The position numbers and the translations under genes are program-made. Positions 1-9,577 of a stretch of 64,000 bases of DNA are shown here, one piece after another. The notes beneath the pieces were generated by a model that ran no database searches, had not been told where the DNA came from, and saw nothing but the letters and a program-made list of their open reading frames with translations. This DNA comes from Streptococcus saliviloxodontae. GTDB taxonomy: Bacteria; Bacillota; Bacilli; Lactobacillales; Streptococcaceae. How positions within the stretch are numbered: position 1 is the stretch's first letter; the number at the start of each line of letters is the position of its first letter. The stretch covers positions 1 to 64,000 of the forward strand of contig NZ_JAFBEI010000004.1 in assembly GCF_016908655.1 (NCBI RefSeq). The letters run 5' to 3'.

Positions 1-38
1 TTTATCCTTTGACAAATATCTAAGCCGACTACTTTAGG

Positions 39-638
39 TCAAAAAAGGTTCTGTCGTTCAGAAAATGAAATGGAGTATCTCATGCGTTTGTCGTGCAAGA
101 CAGCAGGTAAGGTTGATTTTTTGATAGAAATAGCAGCAATTAGAGTAATAAGGATGAGGTGAATAGCTATATTTGATAGAAGCTGCAGAAAGACAGCTTG
201 ACCAGTACCAGCTACCGCTAAGAAATGAGCATCCCCACCAAATTTAGGCAGAATGACAAGGTAGTAAGCTAGGATACTAACGATACAACTCAAACCTAAG
301 TAGATGCCATAGACAGCAAAGAGACTGAGTAGTTTGGCATTAAAGATGGTTGAGCGTTTGATATCCTTGTAGAGGAACATGATACCTGATCTAATCTCAT
401 CGTGAAAGACAGATGAAACGATAAAGCCCAATATCAAACTTGGCAGAACAAGTTGAAACTGTGTCTCGATACCAGAATTAAAATAAGCCACTGCACTAGA
501 GGTAAAGCTACCTGCTTGTTTACCTTCTTGAACATCTGATAAGGGACCAACTAAAAGTGGTAGGAGGCTGAAAGCTAAGAGGATATAGACATCTCGTCTT
601 TTAAAGACGGATTTGAAAACTAAGCTAAGTAGATTCAT
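39..638 (-). CDS. ABC-2 type transporter permease, C-terminally truncated
   Basis: A membrane protein of about 199 residues that resembles the permease subunit of ABC-2 exporters. I place the start at 638 (MNLLSLVFK) because AGGAAA lies just upstream; an in-frame ATG at 677 has no ribosome binding site. Hydrophobic segments lie near residues 18-35, 58-78, 108-130 and 145-175. ABC-2 permeases usually have six helices and 230-260 residues, and this one stops early. The final residues (about HDKRMRYSISFSERQNLF) are charged and do not look like a membrane helix, so the frame seems to run into unrelated sequence after STLPAVL. The partner ATPase gene is not in the window, and probably lies upstream or has been lost. 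It is likely a broken gene, but the cause is hidden by the window edge. Confidence 0.55.
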   Translation of the reverse strand: MNLLSLVFKSVFKRRDVYILLAFSLLPLLVGPLSDVQEGKQAGSFTSSAVAYFNSGIETQFQLVLPSLILGFIVSSVFHDEIRSGIMFLYKDIKRSTIFNAKLLSLFAVYGIYLGLSCIVSILAYYLVILPKFGGDAHFLAVAGTGQAVFLQLLSNIAIHLILITLIAAISIKKSTLPAVLHDKRMRYSISFSERQNLF

Positions 639-690
639 TATTGGTTTTCCTTTTCTGTATTTACTTGTTATTGACAAGGTTTATTCTACA

Positions 691-732
691 AGAAAAAAGA
701 CAAAAACCACCCATAATGTCATGAATGGTTTT
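691..732 (-). terminator. Rho-independent terminator after gshF
   Basis: On the minus strand, AAAACCATTCAT pairs with ATGGGTGGTTTT, and a T-rich run follows. The position fits the end of gshF transcription before the truncated permease gene. Confidence 0.6.
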
Positions 733-765
733 GTATTTGTCATGAGTGGAATTATGGACAGGTTA

Positions 766-3024
766 TTAGTCTCTTATTTCTGGAAATAACTTGGCTAAAA
801 TTTTTGGTGTGATGGCTTGTCCAGGGCCTTCGTGGCAGTAGGTGTGCATGTACATTGAAGGGTTGAAATTGAGTTCGATGCAGGTGCCATTTGGCTTGTC
901 CTTGCTAGAAGGTTGGCTAGCATCTGGAATGATTAGGTCAACTCCACAAGCCCAAGCTCCCATAGCAGTTGCCATGTCTGCTGCAAGTTCCTTGTAAGAT
1001 GGGTGCATTTTTTCAGTCACGTCGATGGAGTCACCACCAGTTGAAATGTTAGAATTGCCACGCAAATCTGCCTTTTGACCTTGATCAAGGACAGTTTCTG
1101 GTGTAAAGCCTTGTTGGTCTAGCATGAGCAATTCGATATCACCCAGATTAATGATTTCAAGTGGAGAACGGTGGTCACGTCCACGCAGAGGGTTTTGGTT
1201 TTTGAGGTCAACCAATTCAGCAATGGTGTGTTTGCCGTCTCCAACAACATTGGCTGCGACACGCAGGAGAACGGCTTCACATTTGCCGTCAAGAACAAAG
1301 AAGCGATACTCTGTTCCAGCGACAAATTCCTCAACCAAAAGGCTGCTATCTTCCTTGAAAGCAATATCGAGAGCTTTCTCATAGTCTTCCAGACTGGCTG
1401 CCTCTTGGAAGATAGAGATGCCTAGTCCAAAATTAGTGGATTTAGGTTTGACGACGATAGGTTTGTTCTGGATGAGAGGATAGTAAGCAAGTGCGGCTTC
1501 CTTATCATCAAATTCATCACCTGCTGGCACAGGGAATCCCGCTTGAGCCAGGATTTTCTTGGTAACCACCTTATTTGCCATGGCGAGAGGAATGATGTAG
1601 TTGTCTTTAGAGGTCATGTTGCCATTCTTGATATACTCGATATGCTCACCGTGCCATAGCTTGAGGAATTGGTCACTCTCATCTAAAATCTGGAAGTTAA
1701 CCCCCTTTTGAATCACATCAAAGAGGAGCATTTGGGTTGATAGCTCCATAGTCTCATACCCCTTGAGGGCATAGTGGGCTGTCCAAGCATAATCTTTATA
1801 GGCTTGACCCTGCTTACGACCAAAACTTTCAAGAGACCTTTCATGAATTTCTTGGAAGAGTTGTCCACCGATGGTCAGGCTAGGATCAGCGACAGCAGCT
1901 TTCACCTTGTCAATTAAATTTAGGTAGTAGTCATTGAGCTGGAAATGCTGAGCCAGTTGATGCAGAGCCGTTAGGACATCATTGATTGGAGCTTCTTGTG
2001 GGAGTTTTTCCAAAGGATGAGACCTAGCAACAGCTTCGTTGATGTCTTTACCAAATTGTATCGCCTTATCAACGTCCTCAACCTTGTCAATCCAAAGGAG
2101 ACTGAGAGCAAAGAGGTGGATGATATCCAAGGTTTCTTGTGTAATGCCACGGTTGTCAAAAGGATTGATGTCAAAGCAACGGAACTCTAGGTAGCTAACG
2201 CCTTTTTCAAGGTAGTCGCGGTTACGTTTGCTACCACGCAGACGAACAGCGGAGTAGAACTCTTTTTCTGCAATCAATTGACCAGAAGCGACATAGCCTT
2301 CGATGTCTGAGATGTATTGTTCCAGCGTTTGATAGGAAACCTTGATGTCTTCGTGATTGACATAGCCGTGGCTACTATTTCTTAGTGAGCGGACAGGTTC
2401 TGTCACCTCTTCGTCAAAAAATCCTTGCTCTGCAATTGGGCTTGCCCCAAAAAGATAGGTCAAGAAGAACTTATAACGCAAAAAGTTTTGAGCTAGCTTG
2501 AGGTGAAGGTCATTTTTAAAGTCCACGAGACTCCTGTAATGGCTGGTTTCAAAAAGGCTAGCAACCACGTCCTTTCCCAGCTCCATATTAAAGTGAATAC
2601 CACTCATGGACTGGAGTTTTTTGCCGTAAACATCTGCTAAATGTTGGCGGTAATCACATTCAAACTGGCTTTCAAGTTGGGCGATAGTAATGTCATCTTC
2701 CTCGATTCGAGGAGGCATAGACAGGGGCCAGAGGTAGTCATCATCGTCTAGTGATCGCTCAGCAACATCAGTAATAGCACCTAAAAATCGTAAGGCTTCC
2801 TTGGTAGATTGGGCAATAGGTGTGATAAGCTCAATCTGCGGCTCACTGTAATCCGTCTGAATGTAGGGGTGGAAGCTACGTGATCCCAAAGTTTTAGGGT
2901 GTGGATGCTGAGAGACACGTCCAGTGGTTTGGGAGATACGTAGGCTCTCACGTTCCAAACCAAATGTGGCTTGAAGGATAGGTAGGGTCTGTGGAGACTC
3001 TTGAAGAATACGATTTAAGTGCAT
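766..3024 (-). CDS. gshF: Bifunctional glutamate-cysteine ligase / glutathione synthetase
   Basis: A 752-residue fusion enzyme that makes glutathione from glutamate, cysteine and glycine in two ATP-dependent steps in the cytoplasm. The N-terminal half (about residues 15-450) is a GshA-type ligase, with FGLERESLRI near the start and SYLEFRCFDINPFD in the middle. The C-terminal part (about 485-750) is an ATP-grasp domain with KPKSTNFGLGISIF, VEEFVAGTEYRFFVLDG and a late CIELNFNPSM metal-binding stretch. The length matches streptococcal GshF (about 750). AAAGGA precedes the ATG at 3024. It is transcribed alone, divergent from purA. The protein family is known for oxidative stress protection. Identification is firm. 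Confidence 0.95.
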   Translation of the reverse strand: MHLNRILQESPQTLPILQATFGLERESLRISQTTGRVSQHPHPKTLGSRSFHPYIQTDYSEPQIELITPIAQSTKEALRFLGAITDVAERSLDDDDYLWPLSMPPRIEEDDITIAQLESQFECDYRQHLADVYGKKLQSMSGIHFNMELGKDVVASLFETSHYRSLVDFKNDLHLKLAQNFLRYKFFLTYLFGASPIAEQGFFDEEVTEPVRSLRNSSHGYVNHEDIKVSYQTLEQYISDIEGYVASGQLIAEKEFYSAVRLRGSKRNRDYLEKGVSYLEFRCFDINPFDNRGITQETLDIIHLFALSLLWIDKVEDVDKAIQFGKDINEAVARSHPLEKLPQEAPINDVLTALHQLAQHFQLNDYYLNLIDKVKAAVADPSLTIGGQLFQEIHERSLESFGRKQGQAYKDYAWTAHYALKGYETMELSTQMLLFDVIQKGVNFQILDESDQFLKLWHGEHIEYIKNGNMTSKDNYIIPLAMANKVVTKKILAQAGFPVPAGDEFDDKEAALAYYPLIQNKPIVVKPKSTNFGLGISIFQEAASLEDYEKALDIAFKEDSSLLVEEFVAGTEYRFFVLDGKCEAVLLRVAANVVGDGKHTIAELVDLKNQNPLRGRDHRSPLEIINLGDIELLMLDQQGFTPETVLDQGQKADLRGNSNISTGGDSIDVTEKMHPSYKELAADMATAMGAWACGVDLIIPDASQPSSKDKPNGTCIELNFNPSMYMHTYCHEGPGQAITPKILAKLFPEIRD

Positions 3025-3143
3025 AGGATTCCTTTCTAACTGGATAAGGCTAAGTTCATTAAAATAAATGAACAGGTTTATTAGATTTCTTCTTATATGT
3101 TATTCTAGATAAATCGTTTTCAAAAATCAATTTTCTGCTACGA

Positions 3144-3205
3144 AGATTCGGAATTTTTAGAAAACAAGCAAATAACCGAACGATAACTGAATAATGTTCG
3201 TATTT
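3144..3205. promoter_or_regulatory. PurBox pair (PurR sites) between gshF and purA
   Basis: At 3172-3184, ATAACCGAACGAT fits the lactococcal/streptococcal PurBox AWWWCCGAACWWT with one deviation. An opposite-strand copy at 3193-3205 (AAATACGAACATT on the minus strand) also has one deviation. A weaker CCGAA core lies on the minus strand near 3146-3153. Inverted pairs of such boxes bind PurR. They lie about 125 bp upstream of the likely purA transcription start and close to an alternative TATAAT at 3210-3215, so the exact promoter they control is uncertain. Confidence 0.65.
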
Positions 3206-3267
3206 TAGTTATAATAATATAATTTGCAATCTGCTGATAGACCTATTTGCTTAATATTGTCTTTTTA

Positions 3268-3297
3268 TTGAAAAAACGTCTGTTATTTTGATATAAT
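3268..3297 (+). promoter_or_regulatory. purA promoter
   Basis: TTGAAA at 3268-3273 and TATAAT at 3292-3297 are separated by 18 bp. The expected transcription start is near 3304, leaving a leader of about 107 nt. Confidence 0.7.
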
Positions 3298-3303
3298 AGA
3301 GTG

Positions 3304-4703
<1,400 letters not shown>

Positions 4704-4720
4704 TAGGAAATGGTGGAAGA

Positions 4721-4844
4721 GAGTGGGGCAGTAAAACCATTTGAGAGATGTTTTTAGAAAGTTAATGAAGGGATTCGATTTTGTCGGCAAGTCTTAATTT
4801 TTAGTTGCCGACCTGAAACAGTCCATTCCCATACTGTCTCACTC
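4721..4844 (+). repeat. Streptococcal GAGTGGG-type intergenic repeat with folded RNA
   Basis: GAGTGGGGCAG (4721-4731) pairs over its whole length with CTGTCTCACTC (4834-4844), using two G-U pairs. Inside, GTCGGCAA (4783-4790) pairs with TTGCCGAC (4805-4812). Elements opening with GAGTGGGaCAGaa are common downstream of genes in streptococci. This copy lies right after purA and could act as its 3' structure. Copy number in this genome cannot be judged from the window. Confidence 0.5.
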
Positions 4845-4870
4845 CCAACCAATGTTTAACTGAAAAAATT

Positions 4871-4906
4871 AAGGGGTTAGGACTTTTGTTCTAGCCTTTC
4901 TTTTTG
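4871..4906 (+). terminator. Terminator or attenuator upstream of the HIT gene
   Basis: AAGGGGTTAGGAC (4871-4883) pairs with GTTCTAGCCTTT (4888-4899), and CTTTTTG follows. It ends only about 15 bases before the HIT start codon, so it may attenuate read-through into that gene. Confidence 0.6.
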
Positions 4907-4921
4907 TACTAAGGAGTCGAT

Positions 4922-5299
4922 ATGTCCTGTATTTTTTGTGACTTGTCCCACGAGGATAACCTTTATGAGTCAGATTATTTTTATGCGATTTGGGATATTG
5001 ATCCCATTCAAGAAGGGCATCTCTTATTAATTTCAAAAGCACACCGTATGGCTTTTCAGGAATTAAGCATAGAAGAAAGATATGATTTGTTATGTTGTCA
5101 AGAAAAGCTACTGGATCATCTCGAAAAAGAGCCGCTCAAGGGCGTAACGATGGCTATCAATAACGGTAACCTAATGGATGAAGGAACGCATTTTCACCAG
5201 CATTTTATTCCTAGATATGAAGGGGATGGTTTTTGGGAAGCTATTAGTCTGGAAAAGAGAGCATTTGATCAGTCGCTATTTAAGAAAGGCATTAAGTAA
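4922..5299 (+). CDS. HIT family nucleotide-binding protein
   Basis: A 125-residue histidine-triad protein. The triad HFHQHF is at residues 90-95, with His90, His92 and His94. Cys3 and Cys6 near the N-terminus resemble the zinc-binding pair seen in many HIT hydrolases. HIT proteins hydrolyse or transfer nucleotide monophosphates such as AMP-lysine or dinucleoside polyphosphates; the substrate here is unknown. AAGGAG precedes the ATG. It sits between purA and an AEC carrier with no obvious functional link. The family call is sure, the substrate is not. Confidence 0.85.
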   Translation: MSCIFCDLSHEDNLYESDYFYAIWDIDPIQEGHLLLISKAHRMAFQELSIEERYDLLCCQEKLLDHLEKEPLKGVTMAINNGNLMDEGTHFHQHFIPRYEGDGFWEAISLEKRAFDQSLFKKGIK

Positions 5300-5350
5300 T
5301 TCTTTTTTGTGCTATACTGTTATTATTATATGTAGAAAGTTGGGATTGGA

Positions 5351-6289
5351 GTGCAGGTTTTCTTTAATAGCTTATCAGGAATAGTAATTATCTTAATCAT
5401 GGTGTTACTTGGCTACGCTTTAGCGGAGAAAGGGTGGTTTGATGATAAGTCTTCTCATTTGATAGCTCGTCTGGTGACTCAGGTTGCTTTGCCTTGCTAT
5501 ATGGTACATACCATCACCGAGCGTTTTACAGCGCAGGAACTCCTTCGCATGATTCCTAATCTTCGTTTTCCTGCAGTATCAATGTTACTCTTGTTAGCCT
5601 TAGCCATGGTAATAGCGCAGCTATTTGCTGTGGATAAAAGTCATCGTGGACTCTTTGTTTCGATGTTCTTTAACTCCAATACTGTTTTTGTTGGTCTCCC
5701 TATCAATCAAGCGATTTTTGGAGATGAGAGTATCCCTTATGTCCTCATATACTACATGTGTAATACGACATTCTTCTGGACAATTGGTACTTATCTTATT
5801 CAGAGAGATGGAAATCAGACGGTTCAGTTTAGTATAAAAGATAGTATTACTAAGATTTTTTCGCCACCGCTTTTAGGATTTCTCTTAGGTTTGTTACTCG
5901 TTCTATTAAACATCAAATTACCAGGCTTTTTAGTTAGTGATTTGACCTACTTGGGTAACCTAACGATTCCACTGTCGATGCTTTTTATTGGTTTATCGGT
6001 GTCTAAAGCAGGATTTAGCCAGATGAGATTTCAAAAGGATAATTTGTTGATCTTATTAGGGCGATTTGTGATATCTCCTCTTTTTATGGTTTTGATTTTA
6101 TCTGTGACAGATTTACCAGATTTAATGAAAAAAGTTTTTATCCTCCAGTCTGCTATGCCAGTAATGACTAATGCACCAGTAGTTGCCAAGTTGTATGGGG
6201 CAGATAGTGACTATGCAGCTGTTATGGTTACTGAGACGACACTTTTTACAGTAGTTGTCATTCCCCTTTTGATGACGATAGTTTCTTAA
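5351..6289 (+). CDS. AEC family transporter (auxin efflux carrier/malate permease type)
   Basis: A 312-residue inner membrane protein with about ten hydrophobic segments and an inverted-repeat arrangement. The central NSNTVFVGLPI and the late QSAMPVMTNAPVVAKLYG are typical of AEC (PF03547) carriers. Members move organic acids such as malate or malonate; the substrate cannot be read from sequence. The start is a GTG at 5351 with TTGGAG upstream, and no ATG fits better. A strong terminator follows, so it is probably monocistronic or co-transcribed with the HIT gene. Confidence 0.8.
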   Translation: MQVFFNSLSGIVIILIMVLLGYALAEKGWFDDKSSHLIARLVTQVALPCYMVHTITERFTAQELLRMIPNLRFPAVSMLLLLALAMVIAQLFAVDKSHRGLFVSMFFNSNTVFVGLPINQAIFGDESIPYVLIYYMCNTTFFWTIGTYLIQRDGNQTVQFSIKDSITKIFSPPLLGFLLGLLLVLLNIKLPGFLVSDLTYLGNLTIPLSMLFIGLSVSKAGFSQMRFQKDNLLILLGRFVISPLFMVLILSVTDLPDLMKKVFILQSAMPVMTNAPVVAKLYGADSDYAAVMVTETTLFTVVVIPLLMTIVS

Positions 6290-6329
6290 TCTTGAGAGGT
6301 TAAAAAGCTGTAATCATAAATAACCAATT

Positions 6330-6357
6330 AAAGTCGAGCCTATCTCGGCTTTTTTTA
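6330..6357 (+). terminator. Rho-independent terminator after the AEC carrier gene
   Basis: AAAGTCGAG (6330-6338) pairs with CTCGGCTTT (6344-6352), followed by a run of T. It separates the carrier gene from the ula promoter. Confidence 0.85.
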
Positions 6358-6370
6358 TATTGAGAGTTTC

Positions 6371-6447
6371 AGTACAGTTTTGAACACAAAAGTGTGTAAA
6401 GGTTGGTCTTTTATAAAAACGCTTTCAAAACTATAATAAGAGTGTAA
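6371..6447 (+). promoter_or_regulatory. ulaA control region: UlaR-type operator, cre site and promoter
   Basis: An inverted repeat TACAnTTTTG - AACA - CAAAAnTGT starts at 6373. It is followed by TTGGTCTTTT, a cre-like TAAAAACGCTTTCA at 6414-6427 (one mismatch to the CcpA consensus) and TATAAT at 6432-6437. No good -35 box stands 17 bp upstream of the -10, which suits an activator-dependent promoter. The same layout recurs upstream of ulaG at 21704-21780, so UlaR is the likely binder, with CcpA repression on top. Confidence 0.7.
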
Positions 6448-6471
6448 AGAAAACAAAGGAGGAGAAAAAAG

Positions 6472-7923
6472 ATGGGAATCTTACAGTTTTTCTCACAGAA
6501 CATTCTACAAAAACCAGCATTCTTTGTAGGTTTGATTGTATTAATTGGTTACATCCTGCTTAAGAAAAAACCACAAGACATATTTGCAGGATTCATCAAA
6601 GCAACCGTAGGGTATATGATTTTGGATGTCGGTGCAGGTGGTTTGGTTACCACTTTCCGTCCAATCTTGGCAGCCTTGAACACTAAGTTCAATATCGGTG
6701 CCGCAGTTATCGACCCTTACTTTGGTTTGACAGCAGCCAACACTAAAATTGAAGCGGAGTGGCCATCATTTGCGGCAGCAGCTGCAACAGCACTCTTGGT
6801 CGGATTCTTCTTCAATATCCTACTTGTAGCGTTTCGTAAAGTAACTAAGATTCGTACCTTATTTATTACAGGACACATCATGGTTCAACAAGCTGCAACA
6901 GTTGCCCTTATTCTTTTAGTAACTATTCCAGCTTTCAAAAATCTTGGTGGTCTAGGAACAATTATTATCGGTCTCCTATGCGGTACTTACTGGGCAGTTA
7001 GCTCAAATATGACTGTTGAGGCGACGCAACGTTTGACAGGTGGTGGTGGATTTGCCATTGGTCACCAACAACAGTTTGCTATTTGGTTTGTTGATAAAGT
7101 TGCTCCTAAATTTGGTAAAAAAGAAGAAAACCTTGATAACTTAAAACTACCAGGTTTCCTTAACATCTTCCACGATACAGTTGTTGCTTCAGCAACATTG
7201 ATGCTCTTCTTCTTCGGAGCGATTCTATTTGTCCTTGGTCCAGACATCATGTCAGATCCAAAAGTCATCACAACGGGAACACTTTATGCTCCAGAAAAAC
7301 AAGCGTTCTTCATGTATGTTCTTCAAACAGCATTTACCTTCTCAGTTTATATCTTCATCTTGATGCAAGGTGTACGCATGTTCGTTGCAGAATTAACGAA
7401 TGCCTTCCAAGGTATCTCAGCTAAATTGCTTCCAGGTTCATTCCCAGCGGTTGACGTTGCAGCATCATTTGGTTTTGGGTCTGCAGCTGCTCCACTATTT
7501 GGATTTGCGACTGGTTTGATTGGTCAGTTGATCACAATCGTTCTCTTGATTGTCTTCGGTAGCCCAGTTCTTATCATCACTGGTTTCGTTCCAGTATTCT
7601 TCGATAACGCGGCAATCGCCGTTTACGCTGATAAACGTGGTGGTTGGAAAGCAGCAGTTATTCTTTCATTCCTATCAGGTGTCCTACAAGTAGCTCTTGG
7701 AGCAGTAGCTGTATCACTTCTTGGTTTGGCACAGTTTGGTGGTTACCACGGAAATATCGACTTCGACATTCCTTGGGTTCCATTTGCCTATATCTTCCAA
7801 TACGGTGGTTATATTGGTCTTGCTCTTGTCTTCATCTTCTTGCTTGCTATCCCACAAATTCAATTTGCTAAAGCAAAAGATAAAGAAGCTTACTATGCAG
7901 GTCAATTACAACCTGAAGAATAA
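6472..7923 (+). CDS. ulaA: PTS ascorbate transporter subunit IIC
   Basis: A 483-residue membrane protein of the SgaT/UlaA family (EIIC-SGA), with about 11 hydrophobic segments. It carries L-ascorbate across the membrane while UlaB phosphorylates it to ascorbate 6-phosphate. Typical features include the N-terminal FVGLIVLIGYILLKKKP, GGGGFAIGHQQQ in the middle and the FVPVFFDNAAIAVYADKRGG loop. AAAGGAGG precedes the ATG. It is first in ulaABCDEF. Length and gene order match E. coli ula and streptococcal homologues. Confidence 0.95.
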   Translation: MGILQFFSQNILQKPAFFVGLIVLIGYILLKKKPQDIFAGFIKATVGYMILDVGAGGLVTTFRPILAALNTKFNIGAAVIDPYFGLTAANTKIEAEWPSFAAAAATALLVGFFFNILLVAFRKVTKIRTLFITGHIMVQQAATVALILLVTIPAFKNLGGLGTIIIGLLCGTYWAVSSNMTVEATQRLTGGGGFAIGHQQQFAIWFVDKVAPKFGKKEENLDNLKLPGFLNIFHDTVVASATLMLFFFGAILFVLGPDIMSDPKVITTGTLYAPEKQAFFMYVLQTAFTFSVYIFILMQGVRMFVAELTNAFQGISAKLLPGSFPAVDVAASFGFGSAAAPLFGFATGLIGQLITIVLLIVFGSPVLIITGFVPVFFDNAAIAVYADKRGGWKAAVILSFLSGVLQVALGAVAVSLLGLAQFGGYHGNIDFDIPWVPFAYIFQYGGYIGLALVFIFLLAIPQIQFAKAKDKEAYYAGQLQPEE

Positions 7924-7985
7924 TAGCATTTGAAAAAGAAAAGTTAGATTATAGTTAAACAAAACATAAAACGGAGGAAATAATT

Positions 7986-8264
7986 ATGGTTAAAGTTCTT
8001 ACAGCATGTGGTAACGGTATGGGTTCATCAATGGTTATCAAAATGAAAGTTGAAAACGCACTTCGTCAACTCGGTGTATCAGATATTGAATCTGCATCAT
8101 GTTCAGTAGGTGAAGCAAAAGGTTTGGCATCAGGATATGATATTGTAGTTGCTTCAAATCATTTGATTCATGAGCTTGATGGTCGTACAAATGGTCATCT
8201 AGTAGGTCTTGATAACCTTATGGATGACAACGAAATCAAAACAAAATTGGAAGCAATTTTGTAA
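7986..8264 (+). CDS. ulaB: PTS ascorbate transporter subunit IIB
   Basis: A 92-residue cytoplasmic phosphocarrier. The active-site cysteine is Cys8 in the loop LTACGNGMGSS, typical of the lactose/ascorbate-type IIB fold. It receives phosphate from UlaC and passes it to ascorbate held by UlaA. CGGAGG lies upstream of the ATG. The gap to ulaA is 62 bp. A 9-bp hairpin after the gene separates it from ulaC. Confidence 0.93.
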   Translation: MVKVLTACGNGMGSSMVIKMKVENALRQLGVSDIESASCSVGEAKGLASGYDIVVASNHLIHELDGRTNGHLVGLDNLMDDNEIKTKLEAIL

Positions 8265-8285
8265 TTAGTAAGTAAATGACTAGGG

Positions 8286-8308
8286 TGCTTTCAAGAAAAT
8301 TGAAAGCA
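8286..8308 (+). other. Perfect stem-loop between ulaB and ulaC
   Basis: TGCTTTCAA (8286-8294) and TTGAAAGCA (8300-8308) form a 9-bp stem with a five-base loop, and there is no T tract. It is more likely an RNA-processing or 3'-stability element than a terminator. It could set different amounts of UlaAB and the downstream enzymes. Confidence 0.6.
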
Positions 8309-8366
8309 TTCAGTCTTTAGGGAAAATTGTTTAACGATACTCAAGTATAGAGAAAGGAATTTTACT

Positions 8367-8852
8367 ATGAACTTAACACAAGCTTTTACAGAAAATAAAT
8401 CAATTCGTTTAGGACTATCTGCTAAAGATTGGAAAGAGGCAGTATATCTTTCAGTAGAACCTTTGATTGAGTCAGGAGCGGTCACTGAAGAGTACTATCA
8501 TGCCATCATTGAATCTACAGAACAACATGGTCCTTATTATATCTTGATGCCTGGTATGGCAATGCCTCACGCACGTCCTGAAGCAGGTGTTCAACGTGAT
8601 GCTTTCTCATTAATTACTCTAAAAGAACCAGTTCAATTTTCAGATGGTAAAGATGTTCAAGTGCTCTTGGCTCTTGCAGCGACTAGCTCAAAAATTCATA
8701 CATCTGTTGCAATTCCGCAAATTATTGCGCTATTCGAACTAGAAAATTCAATCGAACGCCTATCAAATGCTAAAACTCCAGAAGAAGTTTTAGCAATGGT
8801 TGAAGAATCTAAAAATAGCCCATATCTTGAAGGACTTGATTTAGAATCATAA
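8367..8852 (+). CDS. ulaC: PTS ascorbate transporter subunit IIA
   Basis: A 161-residue EIIA of the mannitol/fructose/ascorbate fold. The likely phosphorylated histidine is His68 in MPGMAMPHARPE. It accepts phosphate from HPr and passes it to Cys8 of UlaB. AAAGGA precedes the ATG. Length agrees with UlaC (about 155). Confidence 0.92.
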   Translation: MNLTQAFTENKSIRLGLSAKDWKEAVYLSVEPLIESGAVTEEYYHAIIESTEQHGPYYILMPGMAMPHARPEAGVQRDAFSLITLKEPVQFSDGKDVQVLLALAATSSKIHTSVAIPQIIALFELENSIERLSNAKTPEEVLAMVEESKNSPYLEGLDLES

Positions 8853-8906
8853 TAGAGATAGTTGTTATACAGTTAAAGATAATAATGAAAGTATGAGGTA
8901 TTAGAA

Positions 8907-9572
8907 ATGACAAAACGTATTCCAAATTTACAAGTTGCTCTTGATCACTCAGATTTAAAAGGAGCTATCACAGCTGCGGTTTCAGTTGGTGCTGAAGTTG
9001 ATGTTATCGAAGCTGGTACTGTTTGCTTGCTTCAAGTAGGTAGCGAATTGGTTGAAGTATTGCGTAGCCTTTTCCCAGATAAAATTATCGTTGCTGATAC
9101 AAAATGTGCGGATGCTGGTGGTACAATCGCTAAAAACAATGCTGTTCGTGGAGCAGACTGGATGACATGTATCTGTTCAGCTACTATTCCAACAATGAAA
9201 GCAGCCCTTAAAGCTATCCAAGAAGTTAATGGCGACAAAGGTGAAATCCAAGTAGAACTTTATGGTGATTGGACTTATGAGCAAGCACAACAATGGCTTG
9301 ATGCTGGTATTTCTCAAGCTATCTATCACCAATCACGTGATGCTCTTCTTGCAGGCGAAACTTGGGGTGAAAAAGACCTTAATAAGGTTAAAAAATTAGT
9401 TGAAATGGGATTCCGTGTTTCTGTAACAGGAGGTCTAGATGTTGATACATTGAAACTTTTTGAAGGTGTTGATGTCTTCACATTTATCGCAGGTCGTGGT
9501 ATCACAGAGGCAGAAAATCCAGCAGCAGCAGCTCGTGAATTTAAAGACGAAATCCGTCGTATTTGGGGGTAA
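8907..9572 (+). CDS. ulaD: 3-keto-L-gulonate-6-phosphate decarboxylase
   Basis: A 221-residue TIM-barrel enzyme of the orotidine-phosphate decarboxylase suprafamily. It converts 3-keto-L-gulonate 6-phosphate to L-xylulose 5-phosphate and CO2. The hallmark DTK (Asp64, Lys66 in VADTKCADAGG) is present, with Asp13 early in LQVALDHSD and the phosphate-binding VTGGLD and IAGRGI stretches at the end. Its stop lies five bases before the ulaE ATG, so translation is probably coupled. Confidence 0.94.
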   Translation: MTKRIPNLQVALDHSDLKGAITAAVSVGAEVDVIEAGTVCLLQVGSELVEVLRSLFPDKIIVADTKCADAGGTIAKNNAVRGADWMTCICSATIPTMKAALKAIQEVNGDKGEIQVELYGDWTYEQAQQWLDAGISQAIYHQSRDALLAGETWGEKDLNKVKKLVEMGFRVSVTGGLDVDTLKLFEGVDVFTFIAGRGITEAENPAAAAREFKDEIRRIWG

Positions 9573-9577
9573 GACCT

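Noticed and set aside
1-60. Insertion-sequence end at the left edge (GGTTCTGTCG near 48-57)
   Set aside because: It superficially resembles IS6-type ends but does not match beyond a few bases, and too little sequence is visible.
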